From a bacterium (lineage in GTDB: Bacteria > SZUA-79 > Acidulodesulfobacterales > Acidulodesulfobacteraceae), in assembly GCA_021825865.1 (NCBI GenBank), contig JAKAFU010000016.1, positions 1 through 40,405 of the forward strand: a stretch of DNA of 40,405 bases, given 5' to 3'. Positions 24,276 to 33,005 of the stretch are shown here, one piece after another. The notes under the pieces were generated by a model. It was not told where the DNA came from, searched no databases, and was given only the letters and a program-made list of their open reading frames with translations. The stretch's first letter is position 1. Every line of letters starts with the position of its first letter. Position numbers and translations under genes: made by a program.

Positions 24276-25799
24276 TTATTCTATCTCATATGATTCAGGA
24301 TGAAAACTATCCTGCATTTTAAATATTATTTTCTTGTTTATTTTTTTTTCTAATTTTTCAATATTAGCTTCTTCTTCATATATTTTGTTCATAACTTGCG
24401 GATGGACAATTACAGTTATTTTTTTAGATCTTGTTTTCTTAGATGTTTTTAGAATTGTTCTGAATATCTCAAAACAAATTGTTTGAGACGATTTAATCAA
24501 ACCGTTTCCTTCGCATAGCGGGCAATTTTCCATAAGCATACTTGAAAGGCTGTTTCTTAGCCTCTTCCTTGTCATTTCTAACAGCCCCAGCTCCGATATT
24601 TTATTGATAGTAGTTCTGACTCTGTCGTTCTTTAAAGCTTCCTCTAATGTGTGATAAACTTTCTCCCTATTTTCAATTTTCTGCATATCTATAAAGTCAA
24701 TAATGATAATGCCCCCTATATTTCTCAGTCTGAGCTGGTAGGCAATTTCTTTAGCCGCTTCCAGATTAGTTTTTAATATAGTGTCTTCAAAATTTCTTTT
24801 TCCTACATATTTGCCGGTATTAACATCAATAGACGTTAAAGCTTCGGTGCTTTCAATGACGATGTAGCCGCCGGATTTTAACCATATTTTTTTATCAAGA
24901 GCTTTATAAATTTCGTCTTCTACGTCGTAATATTCCAGTATCATCTGAGGTTTATCGTATAATTCTACTCTATTTTTAAATTCAGGCGATTGAATATTCA
25001 AAAAGTTTATAATCTTGTCATATTCTTCTTTATTGTCAACTATAACATTATCTACGCTATTATTGAGCAAATCTCTTATTGCTCTGAGTGAAATGCTTAA
25101 ATCTTCGTGAATCAGCGCAGGCGCTTTTGAATCTATTTTATCCTTATATATATTATTCCATAAATTTACAAGAAATTTTATATCGCGTTCTATATCAAGT
25201 TCGCTTGTATTTTCAGCGGCTGTTCTTATAATCAGACCGGCTTCTTCAGGTTTATATTGCATAGCAATAGATTTTAATCTTTTTCTTTCAGATTCATTTT
25301 TGATCTTCCTGGAAATACCCACATGAGGCGAAGTAGGCAGATATACAAGATATCTTCCGGGGAGAGAAATATGGCTTGTAACCCTTGGTCCTTTGGTTTT
25401 AACAGGCTCTTTCGCAACCTGCACAAGTATTTCCTGATTTTTTCTCAGAAGTTCATCAATGCTTGGCATATTCTTTTCTTTTTTTCTTTTTTTCTTTTTC
25501 TTTGGCGTAAAACTTGCATCAATATCGTTATTTTCTTCATCCCCGTCAAAAAAATCATAATCTGTTATATCGATATCAAAAAAATCTCCGGCATACAAGA
25601 AAGCCGATTTATCATATCCGATATCTATAAAAGCCGCCTGAATTCCGGGCAATATTTGCATAACCTTGCCTTTGTAAATATTTCCATGTCTGGCAGAATT
25701 AGATTTCCTTTCTAAATAAAAATCTACAAGTTGTCCGTTTTCTAAAAGAGCAACCCTTGTTTCGTAATCATCTTTGTTTATTATAAGCTCGGTAGACAA
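24276..25799 (-). CDS. rng: Ribonuclease G (RNase E/G family)
   Basis: The 507-residue protein starts with TTG behind an AGAGG ribosome site. The N-terminal S1-like domain (NIYKGKVMQILPGIQAAFID, about 41-60) is interrupted by an acidic then Lys-rich stretch (about 85-112). The catalytic DNase I-like domain carries metal-binding Asp in TSIDVNTGKY and in IIIIDFIDM, and a zinc-link motif CPLCEGNG lies near residue 435. It cuts single-stranded RNA at the 5' ends of rRNA precursors and takes part in mRNA turnover. The length fits RNase G rather than RNase E, because the long C-terminal scaffold is absent. Confidence 0.94.
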   Translation of the reverse strand: MSTELIINKDDYETRVALLENGQLVDFYLERKSNSARHGNIYKGKVMQILPGIQAAFIDIGYDKSAFLYAGDFFDIDITDYDFFDGDEENNDIDASFTPKKKKKRKKEKNMPSIDELLRKNQEILVQVAKEPVKTKGPRVTSHISLPGRYLVYLPTSPHVGISRKIKNESERKRLKSIAMQYKPEEAGLIIRTAAENTSELDIERDIKFLVNLWNNIYKDKIDSKAPALIHEDLSISLRAIRDLLNNSVDNVIVDNKEEYDKIINFLNIQSPEFKNRVELYDKPQMILEYYDVEDEIYKALDKKIWLKSGGYIVIESTEALTSIDVNTGKYVGKRNFEDTILKTNLEAAKEIAYQLRLRNIGGIIIIDFIDMQKIENREKVYHTLEEALKNDRVRTTINKISELGLLEMTRKRLRNSLSSMLMENCPLCEGNGLIKSSQTICFEIFRTILKTSKKTRSKKITVIVHPQVMNKIYEEEANIEKLEKKINKKIIFKMQDSFHPESYEIE

Positions 25800-26169
25800 A
25801 AAAACCTCTTAATTTATATTATATTTATATTATAAATATTAAATATTAAAATCCTGTATACATTCTAACATAAATGTTTATTTAAATAAATAAGTTAAAT
25901 AATTAACTTAAATAATTAACTTGAATAAATAACTTAGATAAATCAAATTTTAATTTTTTTATCATTTATTATATTTTTTGTGATACAATAAAGGTGTAAA
26001 CTTTAAAAAAATTAAAAAATAAAAACTTATTAAGCATAAATAATATATAGTGTACGATGCACAATATGGTTATTTTATAAAGCTGCATGAATTAAAAGAA
26101 TTTAAAAGTGTACTGATTGATATAATAATCTGTATAATACTTTAAGATAATATTAAGGAGCTAAATAAT

Positions 26170-26355
26170 ATGGATGAGAACGTTATTCTTTGTGCAGTTT
26201 GCGCATGGCGGGGGATGTGTTCAAAAAAATATAGCGTTTCAGGCATTGAAATATTTAACTGTCCTGATTTTGTCAGGGATGTCAGCCTTAGCGTTTCGGG
26301 ATTAGATGAATTGTTGTCTTTAGTTTTTGAAAAGAACGGTTTTAGGGTAAATTAA
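26170..26355 (+). CDS. Small Cys-rich protein of unknown function
   Basis: The protein has 61 residues and a strong AAGGAG ribosome site. It has three clustered Cys (CAVCAWRGMCSKKY) and a fourth in NCPDFVRD, suggesting a small metal-binding or Fe-S fold. I have an impression of similar short proteins in other deltaproteobacteria but cannot name a family. It stops two bases before the SPOR-domain gene, so the two are probably co-transcribed and translationally coupled. Confidence 0.75.
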   Translation: MDENVILCAVCAWRGMCSKKYSVSGIEIFNCPDFVRDVSLSVSGLDELLSLVFEKNGFRVN

Positions 26356-26357
26356 AA

Positions 26358-27038
26358 ATGAAAAAAGGGAAAGTTTCAGTCTTATTTGTAATTTTAGTTT
26401 TAATGTTTATAGTATTTGCGATTGGTGTTTACGCCGGGAAGAAGTTGACTAATTCTTCTTCCAAAGAAGGGGTTATAAATGAATCGGCAATTAAAAATTC
26501 ATTAACTTCTAAAAATAAATCTAATTTGTTATTATCTAACGGTAAAAAACAGCCGGTTCCATCTGATTCATTAAATTTCCAGCCTCTGGCAAAAACAAGT
26601 AGCAAAAGTAAAAAAAATATTATAAAAAAGACGAAGCAGAGCGCAGTGTCTCTTAAAAAACCTAAATATGCAAAACCTGTTGTTAAGACAAGGATAATTT
26701 ACGTTAAAAAACCTATTTATGTTTATAAATATATTAAGATAAAACCGAAAACTCCTGCTGCGCCTAAGGCCGCGTCACCTTTTTCTTCTAATGTTTATTA
26801 TACTATCCAGGTTGCGGCTCTATCTAACTATAAAGTTGCAAAAAATTTAGCGGATAAACTGAATACAATGGGTTTTTTTGCTTATATACTGCCTATAAGT
26901 ATATCGGGTAAAAACGGAAAAGCAGTGTACCAGCAAGTTAGGGTGGGTAAGTTCTCCAATGAAAACGATGCGTTAAGCGTGGAGAAGTTAATATCAAGCA
27001 AATTCAAAATAAAACCTTATATAATAAAAATAAACTAG
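26358..27038 (+). CDS. SPOR-domain membrane protein
   Basis: The protein has 226 residues. A short basic N-terminus and one membrane helix (about 7-26) are followed by a long Lys/Ser/Pro-rich linker (about 30-150), which carries the KKPIYVYKYIKIKPKTP stretch. The C-terminal SPOR domain (about 152-226) contains YYTIQVAALSNYKVAKNLAD, the repeat-half QQVRVGKFSNENDALSVEKL and a final strand. SPOR domains bind glycan strands lacking stem peptides at division sites, so the protein probably sits at the septum, like FtsN or DamX. It is coupled to the small Cys protein upstream. Confidence 0.88.
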   Translation: MKKGKVSVLFVILVLMFIVFAIGVYAGKKLTNSSSKEGVINESAIKNSLTSKNKSNLLLSNGKKQPVPSDSLNFQPLAKTSSKSKKNIIKKTKQSAVSLKKPKYAKPVVKTRIIYVKKPIYVYKYIKIKPKTPAAPKAASPFSSNVYYTIQVAALSNYKVAKNLADKLNTMGFFAYILPISISGKNGKAVYQQVRVGKFSNENDALSVEKLISSKFKIKPYIIKIN

Positions 27039-27191
27039 AAAATTAAAATTATAATAAAACCTTATATAATTAATAAAAATAAAATCAATTAAAAAAATCA
27101 ATTCAAAATAAAAAGCATTGCTTAACATAAAACATTATATATATGGTAAAATATACTGTGAATGTAAATTTATGAGGAATGTAAATTTAAA

Positions 27192-27773
27192 ATGAATAAT
27201 GAAATAATAGACGGTTCTTCTCACGAAAAGCACAAGTTAAATAATGAAGAAACTAAAATATCGGAAAGACTTTTTAAAAAATTCAATGAATATTTTAATA
27301 GCCGAAAAGATAAAAATGAAAGTGCAGGGTTGTATTTTTCAGCGAATCAGAACTTTGATAATTTTGCATTGTTATTCAACAATCCTAATTCAGATATTAA
27401 AAATTTAATAAAACCGCTTGGTATTTACTTTAGTTTTGATAAAACAACTGCCTGTAATATGGGTAATATTTATGAATCTTTTTTGAAACAAGAACAGACA
27501 ATTATAGAGTGTATTCCTGATATCATTATAGAATTGTCGTGCATGTCTGACAAGAATCTATTTTCCGTCAAGAAGAAAATATATGAAGAATCAGGTATTT
27601 TTGAGTATTGGGAAATCAATACGGAGAAAAAAGATATTATAGTGTATAGATTGAATGATAATAAATTGAAATTTAATTCTACGTATTACCCCGGAGATAA
27701 AGTGAAAACGCCAATCCTTAAAGGATTTGGCTTGTCCATACATGATGTTTTTAATTCACGAATACCCATTTGA
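27192..27773 (+). CDS. Uma2-like (DUF820) nuclease-fold protein, divergent
   Basis: The protein has 193 residues. The second half follows the Uma2 pattern: CIPDIIIELS, then KKKIYEESGIFEYWEIN and a hydrophobic strand KDIIVYRL. In Uma2 proteins the Asp, Glu and Lys of this pattern belong to a PD-(D/E)xK nuclease fold. Here the Asp and Glu are present, and Lys residues precede the Tyr, but the middle reads SCMSDKNLFSV rather than the usual SP-rich loop. The first 70 residues are charged and Asn-rich, with no match I know. It stands alone and its biological role is unknown. The family is frequent in cyanobacteria and patchy elsewhere. Confidence 0.65.
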   Translation: MNNEIIDGSSHEKHKLNNEETKISERLFKKFNEYFNSRKDKNESAGLYFSANQNFDNFALLFNNPNSDIKNLIKPLGIYFSFDKTTACNMGNIYESFLKQEQTIIECIPDIIIELSCMSDKNLFSVKKKIYEESGIFEYWEINTEKKDIIVYRLNDNKLKFNSTYYPGDKVKTPILKGFGLSIHDVFNSRIPI

Positions 27774-27932
27774 TTAATAAATATGATGCTGATATTACCA
27801 ATGAATGGTGCGATAAGGACATGGTAAGCAATTAATTCTATATTAAGTCTGTCTGCTGCTGCATGCTGCTGTCAATTTATTAAAAATCGGCAAGAATATT
27901 CACGCCCCTACTAGGCTAAAGCGGTTCGCTAA

Positions 27933-28811
27933 TCAGTATAAATAAAAATTATTTAATCTGTAAATAAATGTTCCGATTATATTAAGTCTTTTAATAGTCC
28001 AGTAATGCGGAAAAGGATTATATCGCGCCGCATTTAAAATTGCGTTGACCGCTGCTTTATCTAACATTTTCTGACCAGAAGACCTTAAGACTTTTACATT
28101 ATAAATAGTTCCGTTTTGATTAATGCTGAATTCTATTAGTAAAACTCCCTGAATACCTTCTCTTTCCGCTTTAGTCGGATATTCCCATACATTTTCTATT
28201 TTTTCTTTGACATGCAATAAATAAGAAGCATATTTTATAGTCGTTGTATTTAAATTAACGGTCGCTGATTTTATGCCGCTTGCAGGATTGTTGTATGAAC
28301 TGTTCTGATTATTATTAACGCTTTGCGGGGTTGTTGAATTAAAGAAATTCTTATTCATCGGATAAATTTTATTCATGCTCAGCCTATTATTCCGTTTTGC
28401 TGCAGGTTTACTATTAGAAAAAATAGGGGCGCTTGAAAAGTGCCTGTGGCTTATATATTTGTGCTGTTTATAAGATTTGTTAATATTAAGATGATTAGCA
28501 GGATTTACTGCTGATATATGTTTTGGCTGATAGACATAATGTTCTGCAGGCATTGGCATTCCGGAAGATGCCGGTGCGTTTAGCCTTGTGTTTTTCAGGG
28601 CGTTGTGGGCTATTGTAGTCGCCAACTTTGGTTTAGGAGTGTTTTTCAAATAATTTTTTATAAAATTATAAGGCTGAACTATTATAGGCTTAGTATAAAG
28701 ATGTTTCTTCTTTTTCTTTGCCTGAGATATATTCAGAATATACAAGATAGCCAGTGTATGCACTAAAATAGAAATAATTAAAGCATAGGTTAAAACCTTG
28801 TTGTTTTTCAT
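27933..28811 (-). CDS. TonB-family C-terminal domain protein
   Basis: The protein has 292 residues. One N-terminal membrane helix (about 7-28, TYALIISILVHTLAILYIL) anchors it in the inner membrane. A long basic, Asn/Ser/Pro-rich periplasmic linker follows. The C-terminal domain (about 200-290) is TonB-like: VKEKIENVWEYPTKAEREG, GVLLIEFSINQNGTIYNVKV, SSGQKMLDKAAVNAI, NPFP. It would transmit energy to outer-membrane receptors or act as a TonB-like structural protein. No exbB, exbD or receptor genes are adjacent, so its partner is unknown. Confidence 0.87.
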   Translation of the reverse strand: MKNNKVLTYALIISILVHTLAILYILNISQAKKKKKHLYTKPIIVQPYNFIKNYLKNTPKPKLATTIAHNALKNTRLNAPASSGMPMPAEHYVYQPKHISAVNPANHLNINKSYKQHKYISHRHFSSAPIFSNSKPAAKRNNRLSMNKIYPMNKNFFNSTTPQSVNNNQNSSYNNPASGIKSATVNLNTTTIKYASYLLHVKEKIENVWEYPTKAEREGIQGVLLIEFSINQNGTIYNVKVLRSSGQKMLDKAAVNAILNAARYNPFPHYWTIKRLNIIGTFIYRLNNFYLY

Positions 28812-28863
28812 TATAATTATATCTTAATATGTACTTATATTTGTTTGTATCAGTTTATCAGTT

Positions 28864-28980
28864 ATATTTATTATTTTACGCTTATATCAGCTTGTATTGT
28901 TTATATATTTATATTTATTATTTTACGCTTATATTATTTGTATCTGTATTGTTTAATTATATTTATTGTTTTACATTAAT
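28864..28980 (+). repeat. Imperfect tandem repeat, period 47-48, about 2.5 copies
   Basis: Units start at 28864, 28911 and 28959, each beginning ATATTTATT(A/G)TTTTAC. The first two share the following GCTTATAT and end in TGTATTGTTT. The frame 28829-29047 runs through this array and encodes only Tyr/Leu/Phe-rich sequence, so it is judged non-coding. The array lies just upstream of the TonB-family gene, whose promoter must be near. Confidence 0.65.
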
Positions 28981-29047
28981 CATATATATAAGCAATAGGT
29001 TCGCCAAAATAAAAATGCGGCTGAAAAAAAGCGGGCATTTCGATTGA

Positions 29048-29398
29048 TATTTACAGCGTACATTATTGACCTCAATATCTATACTATTATAACATTTTTA
29101 TTTCATATTATAAATTTCAAAATTTAAATACTGCATGCTTTTAATATACTATCATATGCACTGAACGCAGCAATGAATGCAATGTATGGAATTTTTCTAT
29201 TTTCTTTTTTACATACGCGCTATTTGCTCTGTGCGCTGAACGGCGGATTGGAGGTGATTAGCGGCGGCTTCTGTTTCTTAAATAAAACAGCCGTCAGTCA
29301 AGCATTATGTATTATCCTAAAAAATTTTGAGTCATTAAATTTTGGAAAAAAAAGATTATCTTAATAGGTCAATATTATAAAATATTATCCTGAAAATT
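29048..29398. other. Intergenic region with a near-duplicate 36-base motif
   Basis: No gene is called. A segment at about 29310-29345 recurs at about 29383-29418 with roughly five differences; both read ATTATCCT, then AAAATTTTGA, then ATTAAATTTTG. The second copy overlaps the -35 region of the purC promoter. A bulged hairpin near 29260-29295 has no T run. An open frame at 29173-29364 lacks a ribosome site and family features. Confidence 0.45.
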
Positions 29399-29426
29399 TT
29401 GATTGATTAAATTTTGCAGTTATAAT
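29399..29426 (+). promoter_or_regulatory. Sigma-70-type promoter of purC
   Basis: TTGATT (29399-29404) and TATAAT (29421-29426) are spaced by 16 bases. The start site would be near 29433, about 20 bases before the AAAGGAGG ribosome site. Confidence 0.65.
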
Positions 29427-29474
29427 ATAATAGCTATTATTTTAACCACTTTAAAGGAGGCGTCAAAATCAAAA

Positions 29475-30227
29475 TTGACGGACAAATTTATGGCTGAAAG
29501 CATCGATCGCAGCAATTTAAAAAAGATTTATGAAGGAAAAGCTAAAATATTATATGAATTCAGCGGAGAAGAAGATAAGAAAGATTTACTGCTTACATAT
29601 TTTAAAGATGATGCAACGGCATTTAACGGGCAAAAAAAAGGAACTATTATAAAAAAAGGTGAATACAATAATGCTATATCCGCATCGCTTTTTAAATTTT
29701 TGAAAAATAAAGGAATAAATAATCATTTTATCGAAAAGATATCAGAAAGAGAGATGCTTACATATCATTTAAAGATGCTGCCGATAGAATTTATTGTAAG
29801 AAATATCGCTGCAGGAAGTCTTGCAAAAAAGATGGGGGTTGAAGAAGGTGTAAAATTTTTATCTCCTGTTATTGAAATGTGTTTTAAAAGCGATGAACTC
29901 GGAGACCCTATGATAAACAAATCCTACTTGAAGGCTTTTGATATATGCTATCCGGCAGATGCTTCAAAAGCTGAAAAGACGGCTTTAGAAATAAATGAAA
30001 TTTTAAGTAAATTTTTTGACGATAATAATATTATAGTTGTTGATTTTAAGTTAGAATTCGGACTGTATAAAAATGAGGTTATGCTTGCAGATGAAATTAC
30101 GCCTGATACTATGAGACTTTGGGATAAACAGACAATGGAAAAAGTTGATAAAGACCGTTTCAGGAGAGATTTGGGAAAGGTTGAGGAAGCATACCAGAGA
30201 ATTGTCGGTATAACATCTCAATGCTAA
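29475..30227 (+). CDS. purC: Phosphoribosylaminoimidazole-succinocarboxamide (SAICAR) synthase
   Basis: Features run from KKIYEGKAKILYE near the start through DDATAFNGQKKG, PIEFIVRNIAAGSLAKK, and IIVVDFKLEFGLYKNEVMLA to ADEITPDTMRLWD, all standard PurC motifs. The enzyme joins aspartate to CAIR with ATP in purine synthesis. The start is ambiguous. A TTG at 29475 lies 14 bases after AAAGGAGG (29453-29460), while the ATG at 29490 lies 29 bases after it; in-frame sequence further upstream overlaps the promoter. I chose the TTG, giving 250 residues. No other pur genes are nearby. Confidence 0.94.
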   Translation: MTDKFMAESIDRSNLKKIYEGKAKILYEFSGEEDKKDLLLTYFKDDATAFNGQKKGTIIKKGEYNNAISASLFKFLKNKGINNHFIEKISEREMLTYHLKMLPIEFIVRNIAAGSLAKKMGVEEGVKFLSPVIEMCFKSDELGDPMINKSYLKAFDICYPADASKAEKTALEINEILSKFFDDNNIIVVDFKLEFGLYKNEVMLADEITPDTMRLWDKQTMEKVDKDRFRRDLGKVEEAYQRIVGITSQC

Positions 30228-30413
30228 TCTGGAAGCGTATCGCATGCTTTAAATAGGCGCATAGTCGCAGTTGTGTAGAAAGTTATTTAAAATAGTTGTT
30301 CAACTTTAAAATATTTGTTTAAAATAATTGCAAATTGATGTTAGTTTTGGTTTATAAGCGCTTAAGTTATCGGTGGTAATTTGTTTTTTTCTTTGATTTT
30401 TAATGATAAAATT

Positions 30414-30496
30414 AAAGGCATTCGAATAATTTTGTCTCATCTTGCGTCAATTATTATACATTATGCCAGAGACTGCTCAGTCTTTCGAATGCCTTT
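30414..30496. repeat. Long inverted repeat with structured loop between convergent genes
   Basis: Perfect 13-base arms, AAAGGCATTCGAA (30414-30426) and TTCGAATGCCTTT (30484-30496), enclose 57 bases. Inside are GTCTC/GAGAC and a small GACTG-CT-CAGTC hairpin, so a branched fold is possible. It lies between purC and the convergent peroxiredoxin gene. On the minus strand the structure is followed by AATTTTATC, so it may end peroxiredoxin transcription. A small RNA or a miniature mobile element are other options. Confidence 0.55.
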
Positions 30497-30612
30497 AAAA
30501 AATTTACATTATATACTCATTTAGTATAAATTTTTATTTATTAGCCTATAATTTATTTATCGATGCATATTTATTAATTAGCTGCTATTTATTATTTGCC
30601 GGTTATCAGCTA

Positions 30613-31218
30613 TTAATTAAGAGCTTCATAAACCTTGCCGACTAGACCTTCTCCGGGTTTTAGTGTTTTATCCCCCTGATTCCATTTTGCAGGGCAAACT
30701 TCATTCGGATGTTCGGCAACATAAATGTTTGCTTTAACCTTTCTTAATAATTCATCGGAATTTCTGCCGACATTAAAAAAGTTAACCTCCGATGCGACCA
30801 ACTTTCCTTCAGGATTTATAATGAATGTTCCTCTGAAAGCAAGACCCGAATTTTCATCGTATACGCCGAAAATTTTAGAAACCTTGCCGGTAGGGTCTGC
30901 GCCCATTAAGAATTTAACTTTTTCTAACAATTTTTCGTCTCTCTGCCATGCCATATGCACAAAGTGGGTATCCGTGCTTATGGATACAATTTGGGCGCCT
31001 AACTTTTCAAGCTCATCTTGTTTTGTAGCGAAATCGGCTAGTTCGGTAGGACATACGAAAGTATAGTCTGCAGGATAAAACACTAAAATCGTCCATTTTT
31101 TGTCTTTTTTTGCGTCTTCAAGGCTGAATGTTCCAAAGCCGCCTGTTTTAGGATTAAAAGTATTGATTGTTCCAAACGAAGGTACTTCATTTCCGATAAA
31201 AGCTTTTTCCAATTCCAT
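30613..31218 (-). CDS. 2-Cys peroxiredoxin (AhpC/Prx1 type)
   Basis: The ATG at 31218 follows AAGGAGA by six to seven bases and gives 201 residues; the longer open frame adds 13 residues upstream of this ribosome site and is rejected. The peroxidatic Cys56 is in FYPADYTFVCPTEL and the resolving Cys175 is in NEVCPAKWNQG. It reduces hydrogen and organic peroxides, with electrons from AhpF or a thioredoxin system; no reductase gene is adjacent. With the rubrerythrin gene at 8967 it makes two separate peroxide defences in the window. It has its own strong promoter. Confidence 0.95.
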   Translation of the reverse strand: MELEKAFIGNEVPSFGTINTFNPKTGGFGTFSLEDAKKDKKWTILVFYPADYTFVCPTELADFATKQDELEKLGAQIVSISTDTHFVHMAWQRDEKLLEKVKFLMGADPTGKVSKIFGVYDENSGLAFRGTFIINPEGKLVASEVNFFNVGRNSDELLRKVKANIYVAEHPNEVCPAKWNQGDKTLKPGEGLVGKVYEALN

Positions 31219-31272
31219 AAATAGTCTCCTTATAATAAGATAATTAATATTAATCAATAATCAATATCAATG

Positions 31273-31301
31273 AGTATAAAATATTTTAATAAGTTTGTCA
31301 A
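31273..31301 (-). promoter_or_regulatory. Sigma-70-type promoter of the peroxiredoxin gene
   Basis: On the minus strand a consensus TTGACA (31296-31301) and TATACT (31273-31278) are spaced by exactly 17 bases. Transcription should start near 31266. The leader contains repeated TTGAT(A/T) motifs between the -10 box and the ribosome site. Confidence 0.8.
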
Positions 31302-31334
31302 GAAAAATATTTCTTAAAAATATTTTTTAATGTT

Positions 31335-31412
31335 AATAACTTTTAAAATGTCTATAGATAAATAACTTTTAAAATGTTTATAACAAAGCAACTTTTAATA
31401 TGTCTATTCTTT
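31335..31412 (+). repeat. Tandem repeat, period 26, three degenerate copies
   Basis: Units start at about 31335, 31361 and 31387. Each contains ACTTTTAA(A/T)ATGT(C/T)TAT. It lies between the divergent peroxiredoxin and UDP-glucose dehydrogenase genes, just before a larger repeat. Confidence 0.6.
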
Positions 31413-31448
31413 AAATAAAAAATAATAATTGAAATTACGTCTTACATA

Positions 31449-31663
31449 TATTAATATAACACATAAATATATAATTATAAGTTAATATGAAAAAAATTTT
31501 TAATTCTGTATTTTCAGTGAATTTTTAAATGACTTAAAAATGATTAATTTGACTTTTATTAGTATATCACATAAATATATAATTATAAGTTAATATAAAA
31601 AAAATTTTTAATTCTGTATTTTCAGTGAATTTTTAAACAACTAAAACGATTAATTTGACTTTG
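31449..31663 (+). repeat. Tandem duplication of about 108 bases upstream of ugd
   Basis: Copy 1 spans about 31449-31556 and copy 2 about 31557-31663. They share long identical blocks, including CACATAAATATATAATTATA and TTCTGTATTTTCAGTGAATT, with few substitutions and a small gap. A partial third copy (TGAATTTTTAAACGATTGAG) runs into the ribosome site of the next gene. It occupies the presumed promoter region of the ugd gene. Confidence 0.75.
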
Positions 31664-31697
31664 AATCCTAAATGAATTTTTAAACGATTGAGGCGAT

Positions 31698-33005
31698 ATG
31701 CGTATTTCAATAATAGGTACCGGCTATGTAGGTCTTGTCACCGGCGTCTGTCTTTCAGATTCCGGCAATACCGTTTATTGTATAGATAACGATGAGAATA
31801 AGATAAATTCTTTAAATAAAGGTATTATCCCCATATATGAGCCAGGGCTTAAAGAGCTATGCGACAAAAACGCTAAACTTAAAAGGCTGCTGTTCGATTC
31901 CGATTTATCAAAAGCCGTTAAAAACTCGGATGTCATATTTATAGCGGTCGGCACCCCGCCGAGAGACAACGGAGAAGCAGACCTGTCAAATGTCTTTAAG
32001 GTGGCAGAAAGCATAGCAGCTTCTGTGGATTCATATAAAGTAATAATAGTAAAAAGCACAGTTCCGGTAGGCACGTGCGATTTAGTAGAAAAAAAAATAA
32101 AAGAATTAACAAAAATTCCTTTCGATGTCGTGTCTAATCCTGAGTTTTTAAAAGAAGGGGCAGCTATCGAGGATTTTCAGAGACCGGATAGGATTATAGC
32201 CGGTTTAAATAATCACAAAGAAAATACTAAAGCAAAAGAGCTTATTTCCGAAATATACGAACCCTTCGTAAGAACAGGCGCTCCTATTTATTTTATGGAC
32301 AGACTGTCTTCGGAATTAACAAAATATGCTTCAAACGCTATGCTTGCTTTAAGAATATCCTACATGAACGAGCTTGCCAATCTCTGCAATATAACGGGAG
32401 CGGATATAGACAATATAAGAATAGGGATAGGTTCAGACAAAAGAATAGGCAAATCTTTTCTTTTCCCGGGAATAGGCTACGGCGGCAGCTGTTTTCCGAA
32501 AGACGTAAAGGCCCTTTATCAAAGCGCTAAACAGCACAGATACGATTTTAAAATATTAAAAGCCGTGGACGAGGTTAACAATATTCAGAAAGAAATAATC
32601 GTCAATATGCTTTTAAAACATTTTAAATCGGATATTAAAAACAAAACATTTACCCTATGGGGTCTTGCGTTTAAACCGAAAACAGACGACATAAGAGAAG
32701 CGCCCGCCCTTACCATAATATCTAAACTTTTGTCGTACGGAGCATCCGTCAAAGCTTTTGACCCTATTGCCATGGAAAATACAAAAAAAGTATTTCCGCA
32801 GATAGACTATTTTGACGATATGTACAATGTCTTAAAAGATTCCGACGGACTTATAATAGCCACAGAATGGAACGACTTCAGGATGCCGGATTTTAACAGA
32901 ATAAAATCGCTTCTAAAAACGCCCGCCGTATTCGACGGAAGAAATATCTACGATAAAGCTAAAATGAAAGAATACGGTTTTGATTATTATTCTGTCGGGA
33001 GATAA
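31698..33005 (+). CDS. ugd: UDP-glucose 6-dehydrogenase
   Basis: The 435-residue protein has an N-terminal NAD-binding Rossmann motif GTGYVGLVTG (7-16), VGTPPRDNGEADL, SNPEFLKEGAAIEDF near 146-160 with the catalytic Glu, and the nucleophile Cys265 in GIGYGGSCFPKD. The C-terminal domain has LWGLAFKPKTDDIREAPA. It oxidises UDP-glucose twice to UDP-glucuronate, a precursor of acidic exopolysaccharide and lipid A modifications. The start is an ATG eight bases after GAGGCGA. The next gene makes GDP-mannose, so the pair probably supplies surface polysaccharide synthesis, although no glycosyltransferase is seen here. Confidence 0.95.
   Translation: MRISIIGTGYVGLVTGVCLSDSGNTVYCIDNDENKINSLNKGIIPIYEPGLKELCDKNAKLKRLLFDSDLSKAVKNSDVIFIAVGTPPRDNGEADLSNVFKVAESIAASVDSYKVIIVKSTVPVGTCDLVEKKIKELTKIPFDVVSNPEFLKEGAAIEDFQRPDRIIAGLNNHKENTKAKELISEIYEPFVRTGAPIYFMDRLSSELTKYASNAMLALRISYMNELANLCNITGADIDNIRIGIGSDKRIGKSFLFPGIGYGGSCFPKDVKALYQSAKQHRYDFKILKAVDEVNNIQKEIIVNMLLKHFKSDIKNKTFTLWGLAFKPKTDDIREAPALTIISKLLSYGASVKAFDPIAMENTKKVFPQIDYFDDMYNVLKDSDGLIIATEWNDFRMPDFNRIKSLLKTPAVFDGRNIYDKAKMKEYGFDYYSVGR

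Noticed and set aside
28829-29047. 72-codon open frame rich in Tyr and Leu
   Set aside because: It is a translation of the 47-base tandem repeat and has no ribosome site.
29173-29364. 63-codon open frame upstream of purC
   Set aside because: No ribosome site or family feature is present; it runs through one copy of a non-coding repeat.
29403-29474. Extended N-terminus of purC
   Set aside because: The extra codons overlap the -10 box and ribosome site, and the PurC family begins close to the YEGKAK motif.
31449-31663. CRISPR array
   Set aside because: Units are 108 bases with no unique spacers and no cas genes; this is an ordinary tandem duplication.
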